Origin: Bombyx mori
Taxonomy: Eukaryota; Arthropoda; Insecta; Lepidoptera; Bombycidae
Direction: 5' to 3'
Length of the DNA stretch: 64,000 nucleotides
Assembly (NCBI RefSeq): GCF_030269925.1
Contig: NC_085131.1
Span: forward strand, 9,967,501-10,031,500
Made by a program: the position numbers and the translations under genes. A model generated the notes under the pieces. The model saw nothing but the letters and a program-made list of their open reading frames with translations, did no database searches and had not been told where the DNA came from. Shown here piece after piece: positions 24,390-34,896 of this stretch (positions are counted from its first letter, which is position 1; each line of letters begins with the position of its first letter).

Positions 24390-27300
24390 ATGGATGAACT
24401 TTTGAACGTTTTAGAAGATACCGCTGCGCTCTTAAACAAAACTCAAATTAATTTGAAGAAATGTCCAAAAGCTAGATTGACAAGAGGTTATGTAGAAGCA
24501 AGAATCAAATGTATCGAAGAATATTGGACTACATTTAAGCAAACGCATCTACAATTGGTAAAAATAACACCGAAAGAACAAAGACAAGAGTTACCATATT
24601 TTCAAAATGAAGATTACTTCGTGTTCGAAGATTTGTATCTCGTCTTGTTAGCCGATTTAAAAGATCTTTTGCAATCTTTCACACAAGCAGCCGCGCCGAG
24701 TACTTTAACGTCCTCACCAAATAATTCTAAGATTATTGCGGATACCGAAAACCTTGTTCGGTTACCGAGAATAGAATTACCTAAATTCACTGGAAACTAT
24801 GAAGATTGGCCTACGTTTCAAGACCTATTTACCTCCTTAGTGGATAAGAACCCGGCTTTAAGTGACGTACAAAAGTTACATTATCTTAAGAGTACAGTCA
24901 GCTGCGAGGCAGAAACATTATTAAAACCTGTTCAAGTCACGGAAAACAATTATAAAAAAGCATGGAATATTTTGAAGTCAAGGTATGGAAATAAAAGATT
25001 AATAATTAACTCAGTTTTGAAGAAATTATTTAATCAGAAGAAAATTAGTTCTCAGTCTACAAATCAATTAAAAAATTTATTAGACGTCACGACAGATTGT
25101 TTGAATAATTTAGAAAATTTAAATATAGCTACGAGCTCCTGGGATCCTATAATTGTATTCCTTGTGATACAGAAGTTAGACCCGGAGTCTCACAAAGAAT
25201 GGGAGCAGACAGCTTATTCAAAATCAGAGGACGAACTACCAACTTGGGAGAATTTCAAAGATTTCCTGCAGTCAAGATACCGTACCTTAGAACTTGTATT
25301 GTCCGTGTCAGGGACTTGTAGCAGCCGTGACAAACCTGTAAGAGAACGTTCACACTTAGTAACTGCCACAGCCACCACGTCACAGCCAAATGAAAGAACT
25401 TGCGTGCTCTGTAAAGAAAAACATACATTATGTCATTGTAAGAATTTTACCAAACTGCAACCTAAAGAAAGATCTGATTATGTCAAGACTAACAATCTGT
25501 GTTTTAACTGTTTGGTGCCTGGGCATTCTGCTTACCAGTGTAAGTTACAAATGTCCTGTCGCTTATGTAGAAGACGGCATCATACTCTTCTCCACCGCCA
25601 TCAAGACTCGGCACAAACTGAGGAAAGGAATCAACCGAGTGCATCTCACCACGGGGTAGAAGAGAAAGAAGAGGTTATAAATAGCATGGTGGCGTCACAT
25701 CACAGTACTAAACAAAGCACAGCACTACTAGCCACAGCGATGGTTTTAACGAGGAACGAGCATAACCAAACCGTTGTTCTTCGTGCGCTAGTAGACCAAG
25801 GTTCGCAGGCTTCATTTTTAAGCGAGAAGGCGGCTCAAATGCTCAAACTTACCAGGCAATCAGCGAGAGGAAGTATTATCGGGGTGGGATCTACTAGGAC
25901 TAATGTTGATCACGTGGTTCAACTTAAGATTGGCTCCCGCTGGAATCCAAGCTTCGAAATCAACATACAAGCATATGTTATGAGTAAACAGTTGACCACG
26001 AAGATCCCCTCCAAAGCTGTAACTGTCACACATTGGCCACATCTAGAAGGACTCAACCTGGCAGATCCAGACTACTTCAAACCAGGTTCTATAGACTTAC
26101 TTCTTGGTGTTAAAGAGTATGCACAGATTGTGCAACCAACACTTATTAAGGGCCCTCCAGGTTCTCCATGTGCCCAAGAAACCAACCTGGGGTGGATCCT
26201 CTTCGGAGAAATCGATAATAACAGTGAAAATGAATCATTTCTGGTCCTTCATCATCAAGTCCATATAGATCATATGTTGAAATCCCTCTGGGAAATTGAC
26301 AATGATAAAAAGAGAATATTAACAAAGGAAGAAAAGCTATGTGAAACAATATATGAAGGCACACATACGAGAAATAGTGAAGGAAGATATCTAGTAAGGC
26401 TGCCATTTAATACAAAGAATCCAATTTCGATTGATGGAAATACGAAAGAAATAGCTAGAAAGAGGTTACTTCAGCTAGAAAGAAGATTTAAGAAAGAAAC
26501 TAAACTGAAAGAAGATTATACAAAGGTCATGCAAGAATACATAAAAGCTAACTACATGGAAGAAATACCTAAGAATGAAATAAATGAGAGAAAATCAGTA
26601 TACTTACCTCATCACGCCGTGGTACACGCAGACAGAGAAACTTCTAAGACACGCGTAGTATTTGATGCTTCAGCGAAGGGCTCTAACTGCGTTTCTCTAA
26701 ACGATGAATTGCTTGTAGGTCCGCAACTGCAAGAGGACTTAAGGAACATACTTATGAGATCGAGATTACATCGTGTTTGCTATGCAAGTGATATACAAAA
26801 GATGTACCTGCAAATATTACTTTATGAAGAAGACGCCGATCGATATCAACGCCTTTTGTGGAGAGAGAATGATACAGACCCGATTAAAGAATATCGTATG
26901 CTTCGTGTTACATTTGGTACAGCGGCGGCTCCTCACCTGGCTGTAAGAACGCTTCATCAGGTGGCGGACGATGAGGGTCGAAATCATCCAATGGCTGTTC
27001 GAATTATTAAAGAAGATTTTTACATGGACGATCTAATGTCGGGGGACAGCAGTGCTCCTGAAGCCATAAAGAGAGCACAAGAAATAGATAATATTCTACA
27101 GAAAGGTGGATTTGTATTATCAAAATGGTCATCCAATTCTGCTGAATTTTTGAAATCTATAGAACCAAACAAACGTACATCTCGAGCACAGTTGGATTTT
27201 AAATTGGATGGAAAAGTACAAGCCCTAGGTTTGATATGGAACCTGGGCACGGATCAATTTCAATACAAGGTTAACTTACCAGCAAGGTCAAGCAGTATTA

Positions 27301-29585
27301 CTAAGAGAGGCATACTATCTGATATTCAAAGACTTTTTGACCCACTGGGATGGATCGCCCCTAGCTTAATTTTGGCTAAAATACTCATACAAAGGCTATG
27401 GTTAGAACCGATTGGCTGGGATGATAAGATTAACCAATCGCTGTTACACGATTGGCTGACAATTAGAGAAGACTTTGAACATGTAAAAGAGATAGGTATT
27501 CCAAGATGGCTAAACACAGTAAGCACACAGATGGAAAACATCGAGGTTCATGGTTTCAGCGATGCTTCCATGAAAGCCTATGCTGCGGTAGCTTACATTC
27601 GTGTGAAGAGGGAAGATGGTTCAGTATTCACCAATCTATTAGCTGCCCGTACTAGAGTGGCACCACTCCGTACCGTGTCTCTACCACGCCTGGAGTTATG
27701 TGGGGCGCTGTTATTAGCAAGGCTACTTAAGCAAATAGAAAATGCAATGCGTATACCTACTTCTAACATCTATGCATGGACAGATTCATCAATTGTTCTT
27801 GCATGGCTATCTGGTGATCCTCATAGATGGAAGACATTCGTGGCAAACCGGGTCGTAGAAATTGTAGAGAATGTAAACACACATCGATGGTTCCATGTAG
27901 CTTCGGAAGAGAATCCTGCAGACATCGGGTCGCGAGGCATGCTGCTGGCGGACTTGAAACAGAAAGAGTTGTGGTGGACAGGGCCCAAGTGGTTATGCAA
28001 AAAAGAAATATTATACAGTAAGCCAGGAATAACAGAAACAGAATTAGAAATGAAAACAATAAAATTAAATACTTACCACAATGCAGAAGAACTAAAACCT
28101 TTAACCGCTCAGTTTGAAGATTTTGATACGTTACCAGAATTACTAAAAACTATTATTTACTGTAAAAGATTTTTAAGATACAAAAGTAATTTAAGTACGA
28201 GCAAGGAAATAACTACACAAGAATTTGAAGAGGCGCTTATCACATGCATTAAGTTAGTACAACAAGAATTCAAAGAAGAAATAGATTGGCTAAGAGATAA
28301 GAAACAAGTTAGAAGAAAAAGTAAATTACGATCGCTAAACCCATACCTGGATGAGAATCATATCCTCAGGGTGGGCGGTCGCCTTAAACATACTAACTTG
28401 CCTGATGACCGAAAACACCCAATTATTCTTGGAAATAACAACACCCTAGTACACTTGATCGTTGCTGACGCCCATATCAAAACACTACATGGAGGGGTTC
28501 AGTTAATGCTATGTTATCTCAGATCAAAATATTGGATCTTAAGGGCAAAATCAATAACAAAGAAACATGTACACCAATGTTTAATATGCGCCAGAATGAA
28601 TGCTACTACAAGAACCCAACTAATGGGAGACTTACCGGAGCAGAGAGTAAACCCATCAAGACCATTTATAAACAGTGGGGTTGACTTTGCAGGGCCGTTT
28701 CACATCTTGATGTCACGGTTCAGAGGATGTAAGACAGTCAAGGCCTACGTATGTATTTTCATCTGTATGGCTACTAAGGCGATCCACATTGAACTAGTTA
28801 GTGATCAAACTTCAGAAGCCTTCATCGGAGCTTTTAAGCGTTTTGTGTCCAGAAGAGGCAAATGCTGTCACCTCTGGAGTGACCAAGGTCGAAATTTTAT
28901 AGGAGCTGATAAGGAACTGCAAGATGCCTGGAACGAGGCTCAATTACAGTTCCCCGGAAACATAGCAGAAAAGCTTGCTGCAGAAGGTACCCAATGGCAT
29001 TTTATTCCAGCCTACAGTCCTACGTTTGGCGGATTATGGGAAGCGGGAGTTAAGTCTATAAAATTTCATTTAAAAAGGATCCTTAAAACTCACCTTACAT
29101 TTGAAGAAATGAGCACCATTCTCTGCCAAGTGGAAGCTTGTTTAAATTCGAGACCGTTATGTCCGCTGGATGACACAGATATAGAAAATTTAAACCCATT
29201 GACACCCGGGCATTTCCTAATTGGAGAAGCTCCTATCGTCGTACCATCGCCTAACATGAAGGAGGTTCGGGTACATCATTTATCTAGATGGCAACATACA
29301 CAAAAGCTGGTAAATGATTTTTGGCGGCGATGGCAGGACGAGTACTTATCCAGACTGCAGCAGCGTCCTAAGTGGCTAAGAAGAGAGGAAGAATTTAAAA
29401 TTGGAGATATAGTCTTGATAAAAACAGATTACTTGCCGCCTGGAAAATGGTCTTTGGGAAGAATAGTCGAGAAGCACCCAGGTCCTGATAATCTCACGAG
29501 AGTTTACAGTGTGAAAAGTGGCAGTGCTGTGACAAAAAGATCAATAGCAAAATTATGTCGTTTGCCGGTGGATTCCACTCGGTGA
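24390..29585 (+). CDS. BEL/Pao gag-pol polyprotein
   Basis: One frame of 1,731 residues, counted from the first ATG (24390); the frame is open a little upstream only through a TTG codon. The domain order is typical of BEL/Pao. A gag-like DUF1759 region lies at ~120-280. Cys/His knuckles follow at ~337-405 (CFNCLVPGHSAYQC). The aspartic protease has a DQGS motif near 468. The reverse transcriptase has YMDD at 878-881. An RNase H-like part (GFSDAS) comes next. The integrase has an HHCC zinc region near 1360-1400 and a core with acidic residues in DFAGPF, SDQGRNF and GLWEAG. A C-terminal DUF5641-like region spans 1627-1727. There is no envelope gene. The frame is unbroken, so the copy could be functional or have become defective very recently. 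Confidence 0.92.
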   Translation: MDELLNVLEDTAALLNKTQINLKKCPKARLTRGYVEARIKCIEEYWTTFKQTHLQLVKITPKEQRQELPYFQNEDYFVFEDLYLVLLADLKDLLQSFTQAAAPSTLTSSPNNSKIIADTENLVRLPRIELPKFTGNYEDWPTFQDLFTSLVDKNPALSDVQKLHYLKSTVSCEAETLLKPVQVTENNYKKAWNILKSRYGNKRLIINSVLKKLFNQKKISSQSTNQLKNLLDVTTDCLNNLENLNIATSSWDPIIVFLVIQKLDPESHKEWEQTAYSKSEDELPTWENFKDFLQSRYRTLELVLSVSGTCSSRDKPVRERSHLVTATATTSQPNERTCVLCKEKHTLCHCKNFTKLQPKERSDYVKTNNLCFNCLVPGHSAYQCKLQMSCRLCRRRHHTLLHRHQDSAQTEERNQPSASHHGVEEKEEVINSMVASHHSTKQSTALLATAMVLTRNEHNQTVVLRALVDQGSQASFLSEKAAQMLKLTRQSARGSIIGVGSTRTNVDHVVQLKIGSRWNPSFEINIQAYVMSKQLTTKIPSKAVTVTHWPHLEGLNLADPDYFKPGSIDLLLGVKEYAQIVQPTLIKGPPGSPCAQETNLGWILFGEIDNNSENESFLVLHHQVHIDHMLKSLWEIDNDKKRILTKEEKLCETIYEGTHTRNSEGRYLVRLPFNTKNPISIDGNTKEIARKRLLQLERRFKKETKLKEDYTKVMQEYIKANYMEEIPKNEINERKSVYLPHHAVVHADRETSKTRVVFDASAKGSNCVSLNDELLVGPQLQEDLRNILMRSRLHRVCYASDIQKMYLQILLYEEDADRYQRLLWRENDTDPIKEYRMLRVTFGTAAAPHLAVRTLHQVADDEGRNHPMAVRIIKEDFYMDDLMSGDSSAPEAIKRAQEIDNILQKGGFVLSKWSSNSAEFLKSIEPNKRTSRAQLDFKLDGKVQALGLIWNLGTDQFQYKVNLPARSSSITKRGILSDIQRLFDPLGWIAPSLILAKILIQRLWLEPIGWDDKINQSLLHDWLTIREDFEHVKEIGIPRWLNTVSTQMENIEVHGFSDASMKAYAAVAYIRVKREDGSVFTNLLAARTRVAPLRTVSLPRLELCGALLLARLLKQIENAMRIPTSNIYAWTDSSIVLAWLSGDPHRWKTFVANRVVEIVENVNTHRWFHVASEENPADIGSRGMLLADLKQKELWWTGPKWLCKKEILYSKPGITETELEMKTIKLNTYHNAEELKPLTAQFEDFDTLPELLKTIIYCKRFLRYKSNLSTSKEITTQEFEEALITCIKLVQQEFKEEIDWLRDKKQVRRKSKLRSLNPYLDENHILRVGGRLKHTNLPDDRKHPIILGNNNTLVHLIVADAHIKTLHGGVQLMLCYLRSKYWILRAKSITKKHVHQCLICARMNATTRTQLMGDLPEQRVNPSRPFINSGVDFAGPFHILMSRFRGCKTVKAYVCIFICMATKAIHIELVSDQTSEAFIGAFKRFVSRRGKCCHLWSDQGRNFIGADKELQDAWNEAQLQFPGNIAEKLAAEGTQWHFIPAYSPTFGGLWEAGVKSIKFHLKRILKTHLTFEEMSTILCQVEACLNSRPLCPLDDTDIENLNPLTPGHFLIGEAPIVVPSPNMKEVRVHHLSRWQHTQKLVNDFWRRWQDEYLSRLQQRPKWLRREEEFKIGDIVLIKTDYLPPGKWSLGRIVEKHPGPDNLTRVYSVKSGSAVTKRSIAKLCRLPVDSTR

Positions 29586-29808
29586 AATGTCATCTTGTAA
29601 TTTTGTCAAGATTCTCTACCAATGTCACTGTAGCAATAATATTATTATTAAATTAATACTAAGTCTCAAGTTAAGCATATTGTATTATGATGTCTAGTAT
29701 TTAAGCAACCTTTATTTCGTTTTGTAGAATATTGTTTTGAAGTCACCTTGACGTTGTAATTAGTGCAATAGATTTAGAAAGAACTTAGTAGTCCTTTGGT
29801 GGGCGGTA

Positions 29809-29963
29809 TGTTGTTACTAACCTTATACTCTTTGCTAATTACGATATTTTTACTTGTCAAAAGTGAAGTCAGTCGCACAATAAATGTCGTTGCAACCACA
29901 CACAGTTTTTCTTTACGGATAGTACGCAAACCAAATTGAAACTTAATTACATCATTCATATTG
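29809..29963 (+). repeat. 3' LTR of the BEL/Pao element
   Basis: Same 155 bp as the 5' LTR, with no difference seen by eye. Immediately after it, 29964-30013 contains a ~35-bp inverted fragment of the same LTR (tgtgtgtggttgcaacg), evidence of LTR-into-LTR rearrangement. Confidence 0.85.
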
Positions 29964-30013
29964 ATCCGGCTCGAAGGACTGTGTGTGGTTGCAACGACAT
30001 TTATTGTGCGACT

Positions 30014-30168
30014 CAATATGAATGATGTAATTAAGTTTCAATTTGGTTTGCGTACTATCCGTAAAGAAAAACTGTGTGTGGTTGCAACGACATTTATTGT
30101 GCGACTGACTTCACTTTTGACAAGTAAAAATATCGTAATTAGCAAAGAGTATAAGGTTAGTAACAACA
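30014..30168 (-). repeat. Additional LTR copy, inverted
   Basis: A complete 155-bp LTR on the opposite strand from the full element. Its left flank is a partial inverted LTR ending gcgact; its right flank reads tattttt. No duplicated target site was found. It may have arisen by insertion into an older LTR copy. Confidence 0.83.
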
Positions 30169-30189
30169 TATTTTTACAAGAATTTATCA

Positions 30190-30417
30190 AGTAATCCATT
30201 GACATACACGGAACAAAAACTCTATGGGATTAGCAAAGAAATGAATGACACAATTAAATCGGTCACGAAAAGGCTTGGTCTAAAAAATTTACTGAGCTTG
30301 GATGACGTGAACTTAATGTACAAAGCTTGCGGCTTTGAAACTTCATGGAATAAACATTTCACATCGCCCTGGTGTTACCCTTTTGATGTCAAAAGTGTTC
30401 AGACAATGGAATATTAT
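30190..30417 (+). pseudogene. Fragment resembling a multiple inositol polyphosphate phosphatase exon
   Basis: The plus frame encodes LSLDDVNLMYKACGF, SWNKHFTSPWCYPF and ends at MEYY. The order DDV-x-x-(M/L)Y-x-x-C, then SPWC, then a short gap to EY matches the helical part of MINPP1/Mipp histidine-phosphatase proteins, as I know that family. The reading has no ATG and appears to begin after an acceptor-like site near 30190. It is cut at EYY by the LTR at 30418. Past the LTR the frame soon meets a stop (ANDVP then stop). It is either an exon of a host gene broken by the LTR or a captured fragment. The rest of the gene was not found. Confidence 0.5.
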
Positions 30418-30572
30418 CAATATGAATGATGTAATTAAGTTTCAATTTGGTTTGCGTACTATCCGTAAAGAAAAACTGTGTGTGGTTGCAACGACATTTA
30501 TTGTGCGACTGACTTCACTTTTGACAAGTAAAAATATCGTAATTAGCAAAGAGTATAAGGTTAGTAACAACA
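30418..30572 (-). repeat. Solo LTR with 4-bp target duplication
   Basis: A fourth identical 155-bp LTR, inverted relative to the full element. It is flanked by TTAT at 30414-30417 and 30573-30576, a length usual for BEL/Pao insertions. It therefore looks like a genuine insertion reduced to a solo LTR by recombination. It lies inside the phosphatase-like reading frame. Confidence 0.8.
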
Positions 30573-30576
30573 TTAT

Positions 30577-31865
30577 GCAAATGATGTGCCTTAAGAAAAC
30601 GAGCTTTCCTCAAACGGGCTTTTTGTATTTATAAATAAGTATCTATTTGTTAAATTAATTATGAATGTACATTGCTTTGAGTAAAATTTCATCGTAATAA
30701 TTAAAAATTAGCCGTGTTCTTGATATTGCCGGTTTAAATGAGTGACAGCCGGGTATTTGGCTGGATGCAAAATTATTTAAAATCCAAGAATTTAATTATA
30801 CAAATTGGACAGACAAGTTTTTGCCCTTATGGTTATTGCCCTTGTAGGCAAACGAGCATACGGTCCACCTGATGGTGAGTGGTTACCGTCGCCCATGGAC
30901 TCCAGCAATGCCAGGGGCAGAGCCAAGCCACTGCCTACCGTTAAGTACTCTCCATAAGCCTCGTAGCCCATGTTGTTTTCAGCGTTTATAGAATCACTTG
31001 CATAATTTTTCACACAATTTGAATGTTTGTCAAGGTTTCTAAAGCTTATTTAATCCCGGAGAACATTCTCGCTGTGAAATGGCAGGATCCTACGACAAGT
31101 TCTGACCAAGAATACCAGACTGCCGATATATTATCGAACATCGTTCTCAAAGTTCAATTACGTTCTTACCTTGCGTGTCAATATGATGCCATCCTGTAAT
31201 TATTTGCTATACGGATTACAACACGAGGTAAACACGATATATTTGCCATAAAACTTTCTATCGATCTGAATATTGTGAAATCCAACTAACAAACCATTGG
31301 ATTAACTTTTCAACTACAACGACTAGATTTTATTTACTTAATTGCGAAATTATAATGAAATACTGAATTCAACGGTCATCTATTGCGAAATGAAGTATAA
31401 ATTATTAAATGTATTATTGAATGAATTATATTATATAATAAATAAAATCCGTTGCGTGCGGTGCGTCCGGCGCCGGCTAATGGACGCGTACCTTATGAGT
31501 ACATTCGTTGAAAACAAAAGAGACTTTGAAAACAAAAAGCTTACAGCTAGCTGCAGTCTAAGTTAAGTGTACTTAAATGTGATTTAACTTATGTAAAATT
31601 TTCATAATAATATCAGCGAAATCCCTCAAGTGTTTTGCAACCTTCAAACCGAACCTCGCTCCATTGGCGATTATTGAAACACCTGAAAGTACGAATTTTG
31701 TATTATTCAGAACACATGTTGGCAAACTCGTTTACATAATAGTTTTGCAATAATACTTTGTACGAGTTAAATTTTTTTGTCACACACACAAAATTTCACT
31801 ACTTATTTCAGCAAATAATTAATAATAGAAAACTATATTTGTCTAAGGAGTGAAAGTAATGCGGA
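30577..31865. other. Intergenic DNA with one LINE tail
   Basis: It holds the minus-strand LINE tail at 30825-30975, then AT-rich DNA. No exon is supported. The open frame 31342-31566 has no recognisable feature. Confidence 0.45.
30825..30975 (-). mobile_element. LINE 3' tail (family B)
   Basis: On the minus strand it reads ggcagtggcttggctctgcc, then catgggcgacggtaaccact, then caggtgg and a gcaataa-type end. The same tail follows a broken reverse transcriptase at 56719-57395 in the same orientation, so this is a 5'-truncated copy of that LINE. Confidence 0.65.
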
Positions 31866-31869
31866 TACA

Positions 31870-32136
31870 GTTAAATAAATAAATAAATATTTACTAACAA
31901 TCACGTCGCGTTAACTGGTCCCGTGATAAGTTCGTAAAGAACTTGTGTTACAGGTACCAGATAACGGAAATAAATGTAAGATTTTTATTATACACATACA
32001 TATATTTAATATACATCCATAACCCTGGAAAAGACATTTATATTTATCATACAAATATCTTCCCTTGGCGGGATTCGAACCCGCAACCCCCTTGTGTAGT
32101 GACCATGTCACTTACCACTACACCAGACGGCCGTTA
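31870..32136 (-). repeat. tRNA-derived SINE (not Bm1)
   Basis: On the minus strand the head carries an A-box (TGGTGTAGTGG, 32115-32125) and a perfect B-box (GGTTCGAATCC, 32071-32081) within a good T-arm (gcggg/cccgc). The 5' and 3' ends of the tRNA-like part do not pair as an acceptor stem. The sequence continues ~180 bp into a unique body and ends in an (AAAT)n tail (31872-31889). It is therefore a SINE and not a functional tRNA gene. Confidence 0.72.
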
Positions 32137-32345
32137 GTTGTGCCCGAAATGCAAACGTTTTAGCTGCATATTCCTAAAAAAGAACTTTATTTATAAGTTA
32201 CCTATACACGTAAAGGAGTGATTAAGTATATTTGGATAGACGGTTTTTAGGAACGATTGAACCAATATGTAAAATATAATCTTCAAAAGATAACATATAA
32301 CACGTATCTCATTATTTTAGAAAACTCATCGCCTTATGGCGTAGT

Positions 32346-32600
32346 CGAACCCGTCGCTTGCGACGAAGGGCTCAACGAGTAAATTAACCCTCAGACACAG
32401 CCCACTGAGTTTCTCGCTGGATCTTCTCAGTGGTTCGCGTTTCCGATCCGGTGGTAGATTCTGCGAAGCACTGCTCTTGCTAGGGTTCGTGTTAGCAACA
32501 ACGTCAGGTTTGAGCCCCGTGAACTCACCTACTAGTTAAGGTTACGCTGATATAGCCTCTCAAGGCTCTTAGCTTAGGTAGGAAAAAGAAAAAAACAACA
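32346..32600 (+). mobile_element. 5'-truncated jockey-like LINE tail
   Basis: It starts in the 'cgaacccgtcgcttgcgacga' block and contains CCACTGAG and CTCAGTGG stem arms plus 'gatccggtggtagattctg'. It ends 'cttaggtaggaaaaagaaaaa'. The pseudoknot pairing is intact apart from one loop change (cgctggatc). Confidence 0.75.
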
Positions 32601-33097
32601 ACATTCGGACCGTCGGTCTACCGAGCAATATCACCCGCTCGGTGGAAGATTTTCCCTTTGTCGTTTAAACCTCCCACAAATGTTAAAATTTTATGGAAAA
32701 ATTAAAAATATAAACATGCGACTGAAGTCGCGGTCTACGATCTGTTGTACACATCAGCTGACTGCGCACAAACTAGGTCAATATAATCGAAGCGACCGTG
32801 GATTACTTAAATCAACTCGTAAATTATGGTAATGTGGGCCCCCTATCAGTTACACCTCATTAGCAGTAGACATTATCAACTAAACATTTCACAGTCTTTG
32901 ATTAACAATATCTATGCACATGCTGATCGTGTTAGGACGTCAAAACTGTCATCATGACAAACAACTATTGGAAAAACACTGTTAATCTACTGATCTAGCC
33001 GGTTCGTGAGTAACTGGTATAAATCCTTAGGCTACCAGCGAAAGGAAAAAATAGATCTATCTTACGCGATTTTGTATAGAGTTACATAAGCTCATAC

Positions 33098-33388
33098 AAA
33101 GCCCTCCCGATCCATTAACGGTGCTTTTAGGCACCACTAGCACCGGCCACCGTCCTCGTCGAACCCGTCGCTTGCGACGAAGGGCTCGACGAACGAATTA
33201 ACCCATAGACACAGCCCACTGAGTTTCTCGCCGGATCTTCTCAGTGGGGTGGTAGATTCTGCGAAGCACTGCTCTTGCTAGGGTCAGTGTTAGCAACACT
33301 CCGGTTTGAGCCCCGTGAGCTCACCTACACACGTTAGGGTGAAGCTGAAATAGCCGCTCAAGGCTATCAGCATAAGTAGGAAAAAAAC
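33098..33388 (+). mobile_element. 5'-truncated jockey-like LINE tail
   Basis: It retains slightly more 5' sequence than its neighbour at 32346 (ctcccgatccattaacggtgc) and shows CCCACTGAG/CTCAGTGGG. The 15 or so bases holding the second pseudoknot strand are deleted (cagtggggtggtag). It ends in an A-run at 33381. Confidence 0.75.
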
Positions 33389-33449
33389 ATACAAAAACCA
33401 GTTTTTAGTAAGTTTTTCGTTAGTACTTTTTCATAAGGTCGATTTATAT

Positions 33450-33737
33450 TTTTATTTTATTGCTTCGATGGGTGGGCGAGCTCACAGCCCACCTGGTGTT
33501 AAGTGGTTACTGGAGCCTATAGACATCTACAACGTAAATGCGCTGCCCACCTTGAGATGTAAGTTCTAAGATCTCAGTATAGTTATAACGGCTATTCCAC
33601 CCTCAAACCGAAACGCATTACTGCTTCACTGCAGAAATTGGCAGGGTGGTGGTACCTACCCCCGCGGACTCACAAGAGGTCCTACCACCAGTAATTACGC
33701 AAATTATAATTTTGCGGGTTTGATTTTTATTACACGA
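33450..33737 (-). repeat. Bm1 SINE, partial, minus strand
   Basis: It extends from the tail through the 'gtaattacgcaaattataattttgcg' block to 'attacacgatt', so it keeps more of the body than most truncated copies but no tRNA head. Confidence 0.85.
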
Positions 33738-33739
33738 TT

Positions 33740-34896
33740 CTAATAAACAACATTATTTCCCTTGATTACAAATGGTTTTGCAATTTCAGCATTTTCTATT
33801 GCAACTAGATGGGAAGACCCAGTAACGAATGAATCATTCACAAATACACCCCAAGGTCTGTACCGACACGACTCATAAGTTCATGACATGAATTTAGAAT
33901 CCGGTTGGTTTGTCCAACCCGCCACCTTCTATTGTTCTTGCTGTTACGAAAGCGATGGAAATGTCACGAAGCGATAAATGTGACAGAGACAGAGCAAGTA
34001 CGTACATAACTTGTGACAGATTTTAAGCCTTTGACTAGCAGCCATAGCATACCATCGTTACAACCATTTAAACTTAGGTGGGCATCTGAAAATAATTTTT
34101 AAATTATTTCATTTCTTTAATTATATTTTATTTAATCTCTTTTATTAATTAATCTTTTTGTAAAGAAACTGTCGCTCAACCTATAATTTAATTTTCGAAA
34201 AGTGTTCCTTCAGTAAGTTTATTTATTTGGTATAGTCTACCACTAACAATTTTTTTCCTTAATACGTCGCCAAGATGGGACTAGCTAATGGTAACTTCTA
34301 CCCTCCATACTAATAGTACTAAGTGCTTCACGCAAATAAATTCTGAACAAATTGTATTGAATGAATTGCACTAAAATTCAAAGAGTCGATTGTAAATTAT
34401 TTTGAAAATCGATCACACCAAATAAGGCATCCGTAACTAGCAATAGTGAAGTTCGGAAGTATTTCATTAGCCTACGCAATTCAAAACGTTCCCGAATAAG
34501 GCTGTCACATACACAACACGAACTTACAAATAATTCACATTCAAATGACGAGGTTGCAGTAGGTAAAGATAAAATATGAAATCGAAATTCCATAAAGCAT
34601 CTCATTAAACAAAACTTGTTTTTTTTTGTCAAAAACATTTTTTACAACATTTTTTTTACTATACTACTCGTAGTTTCTGCATTGACCCAGCCCTCTTGAA
34701 AATTTTATGAAGGATTCCTAAGCTTCTAGCCTACACTCCCAGGAGGTCGCACTTTGAAATTCACGTCGGCGATACCTTGAATAAAACCCAAGAGAACTCG
34801 TAAAGTCTTTAAGGCAACCCTTGTTCAAACCCAACAGGAGCAACTATACCGAAATAGTTGTTAAATAAACTTTGATTTTCGGCACAATTTTATATA
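33740..34896. other. Intergenic DNA, no gene seen
   Basis: AT-rich sequence with short open frames only. No repeat family, exon or RNA gene is evident. Confidence 0.5.

Larger units (their letters stand above)
24062..29963 (+). mobile_element. BEL/Pao LTR retrotransposon with intact polyprotein
   Basis: A 155-bp LTR (24062-24216) is repeated identically at 29809-29963. Each begins TGTTGTTACTAACC, contains AATAAA, and ends CATTCATATTG. The leader directly after the 5' LTR starts around TGGTCAAATTCGAGC and is a candidate primer-binding site. A purine-rich 'ggtgggcgg' just before the 3' LTR is a candidate polypurine tract. Identical LTRs and an open frame imply recent insertion. No target-site duplication was found (tatg left, atcc right), because the right flank is rearranged with further LTR copies. 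Confidence 0.88.

Noticed and set aside
29774..30634. Several small proteins sharing one repeated peptide
   Set aside because: All are translations of the 155-bp LTR in its different copies, not genes.
32055..32136. A tRNA gene on the minus strand
   Set aside because: Good A and B boxes and T-arm, but the ends do not form an acceptor stem, and a SINE body with an (AAAT)n tail follows.
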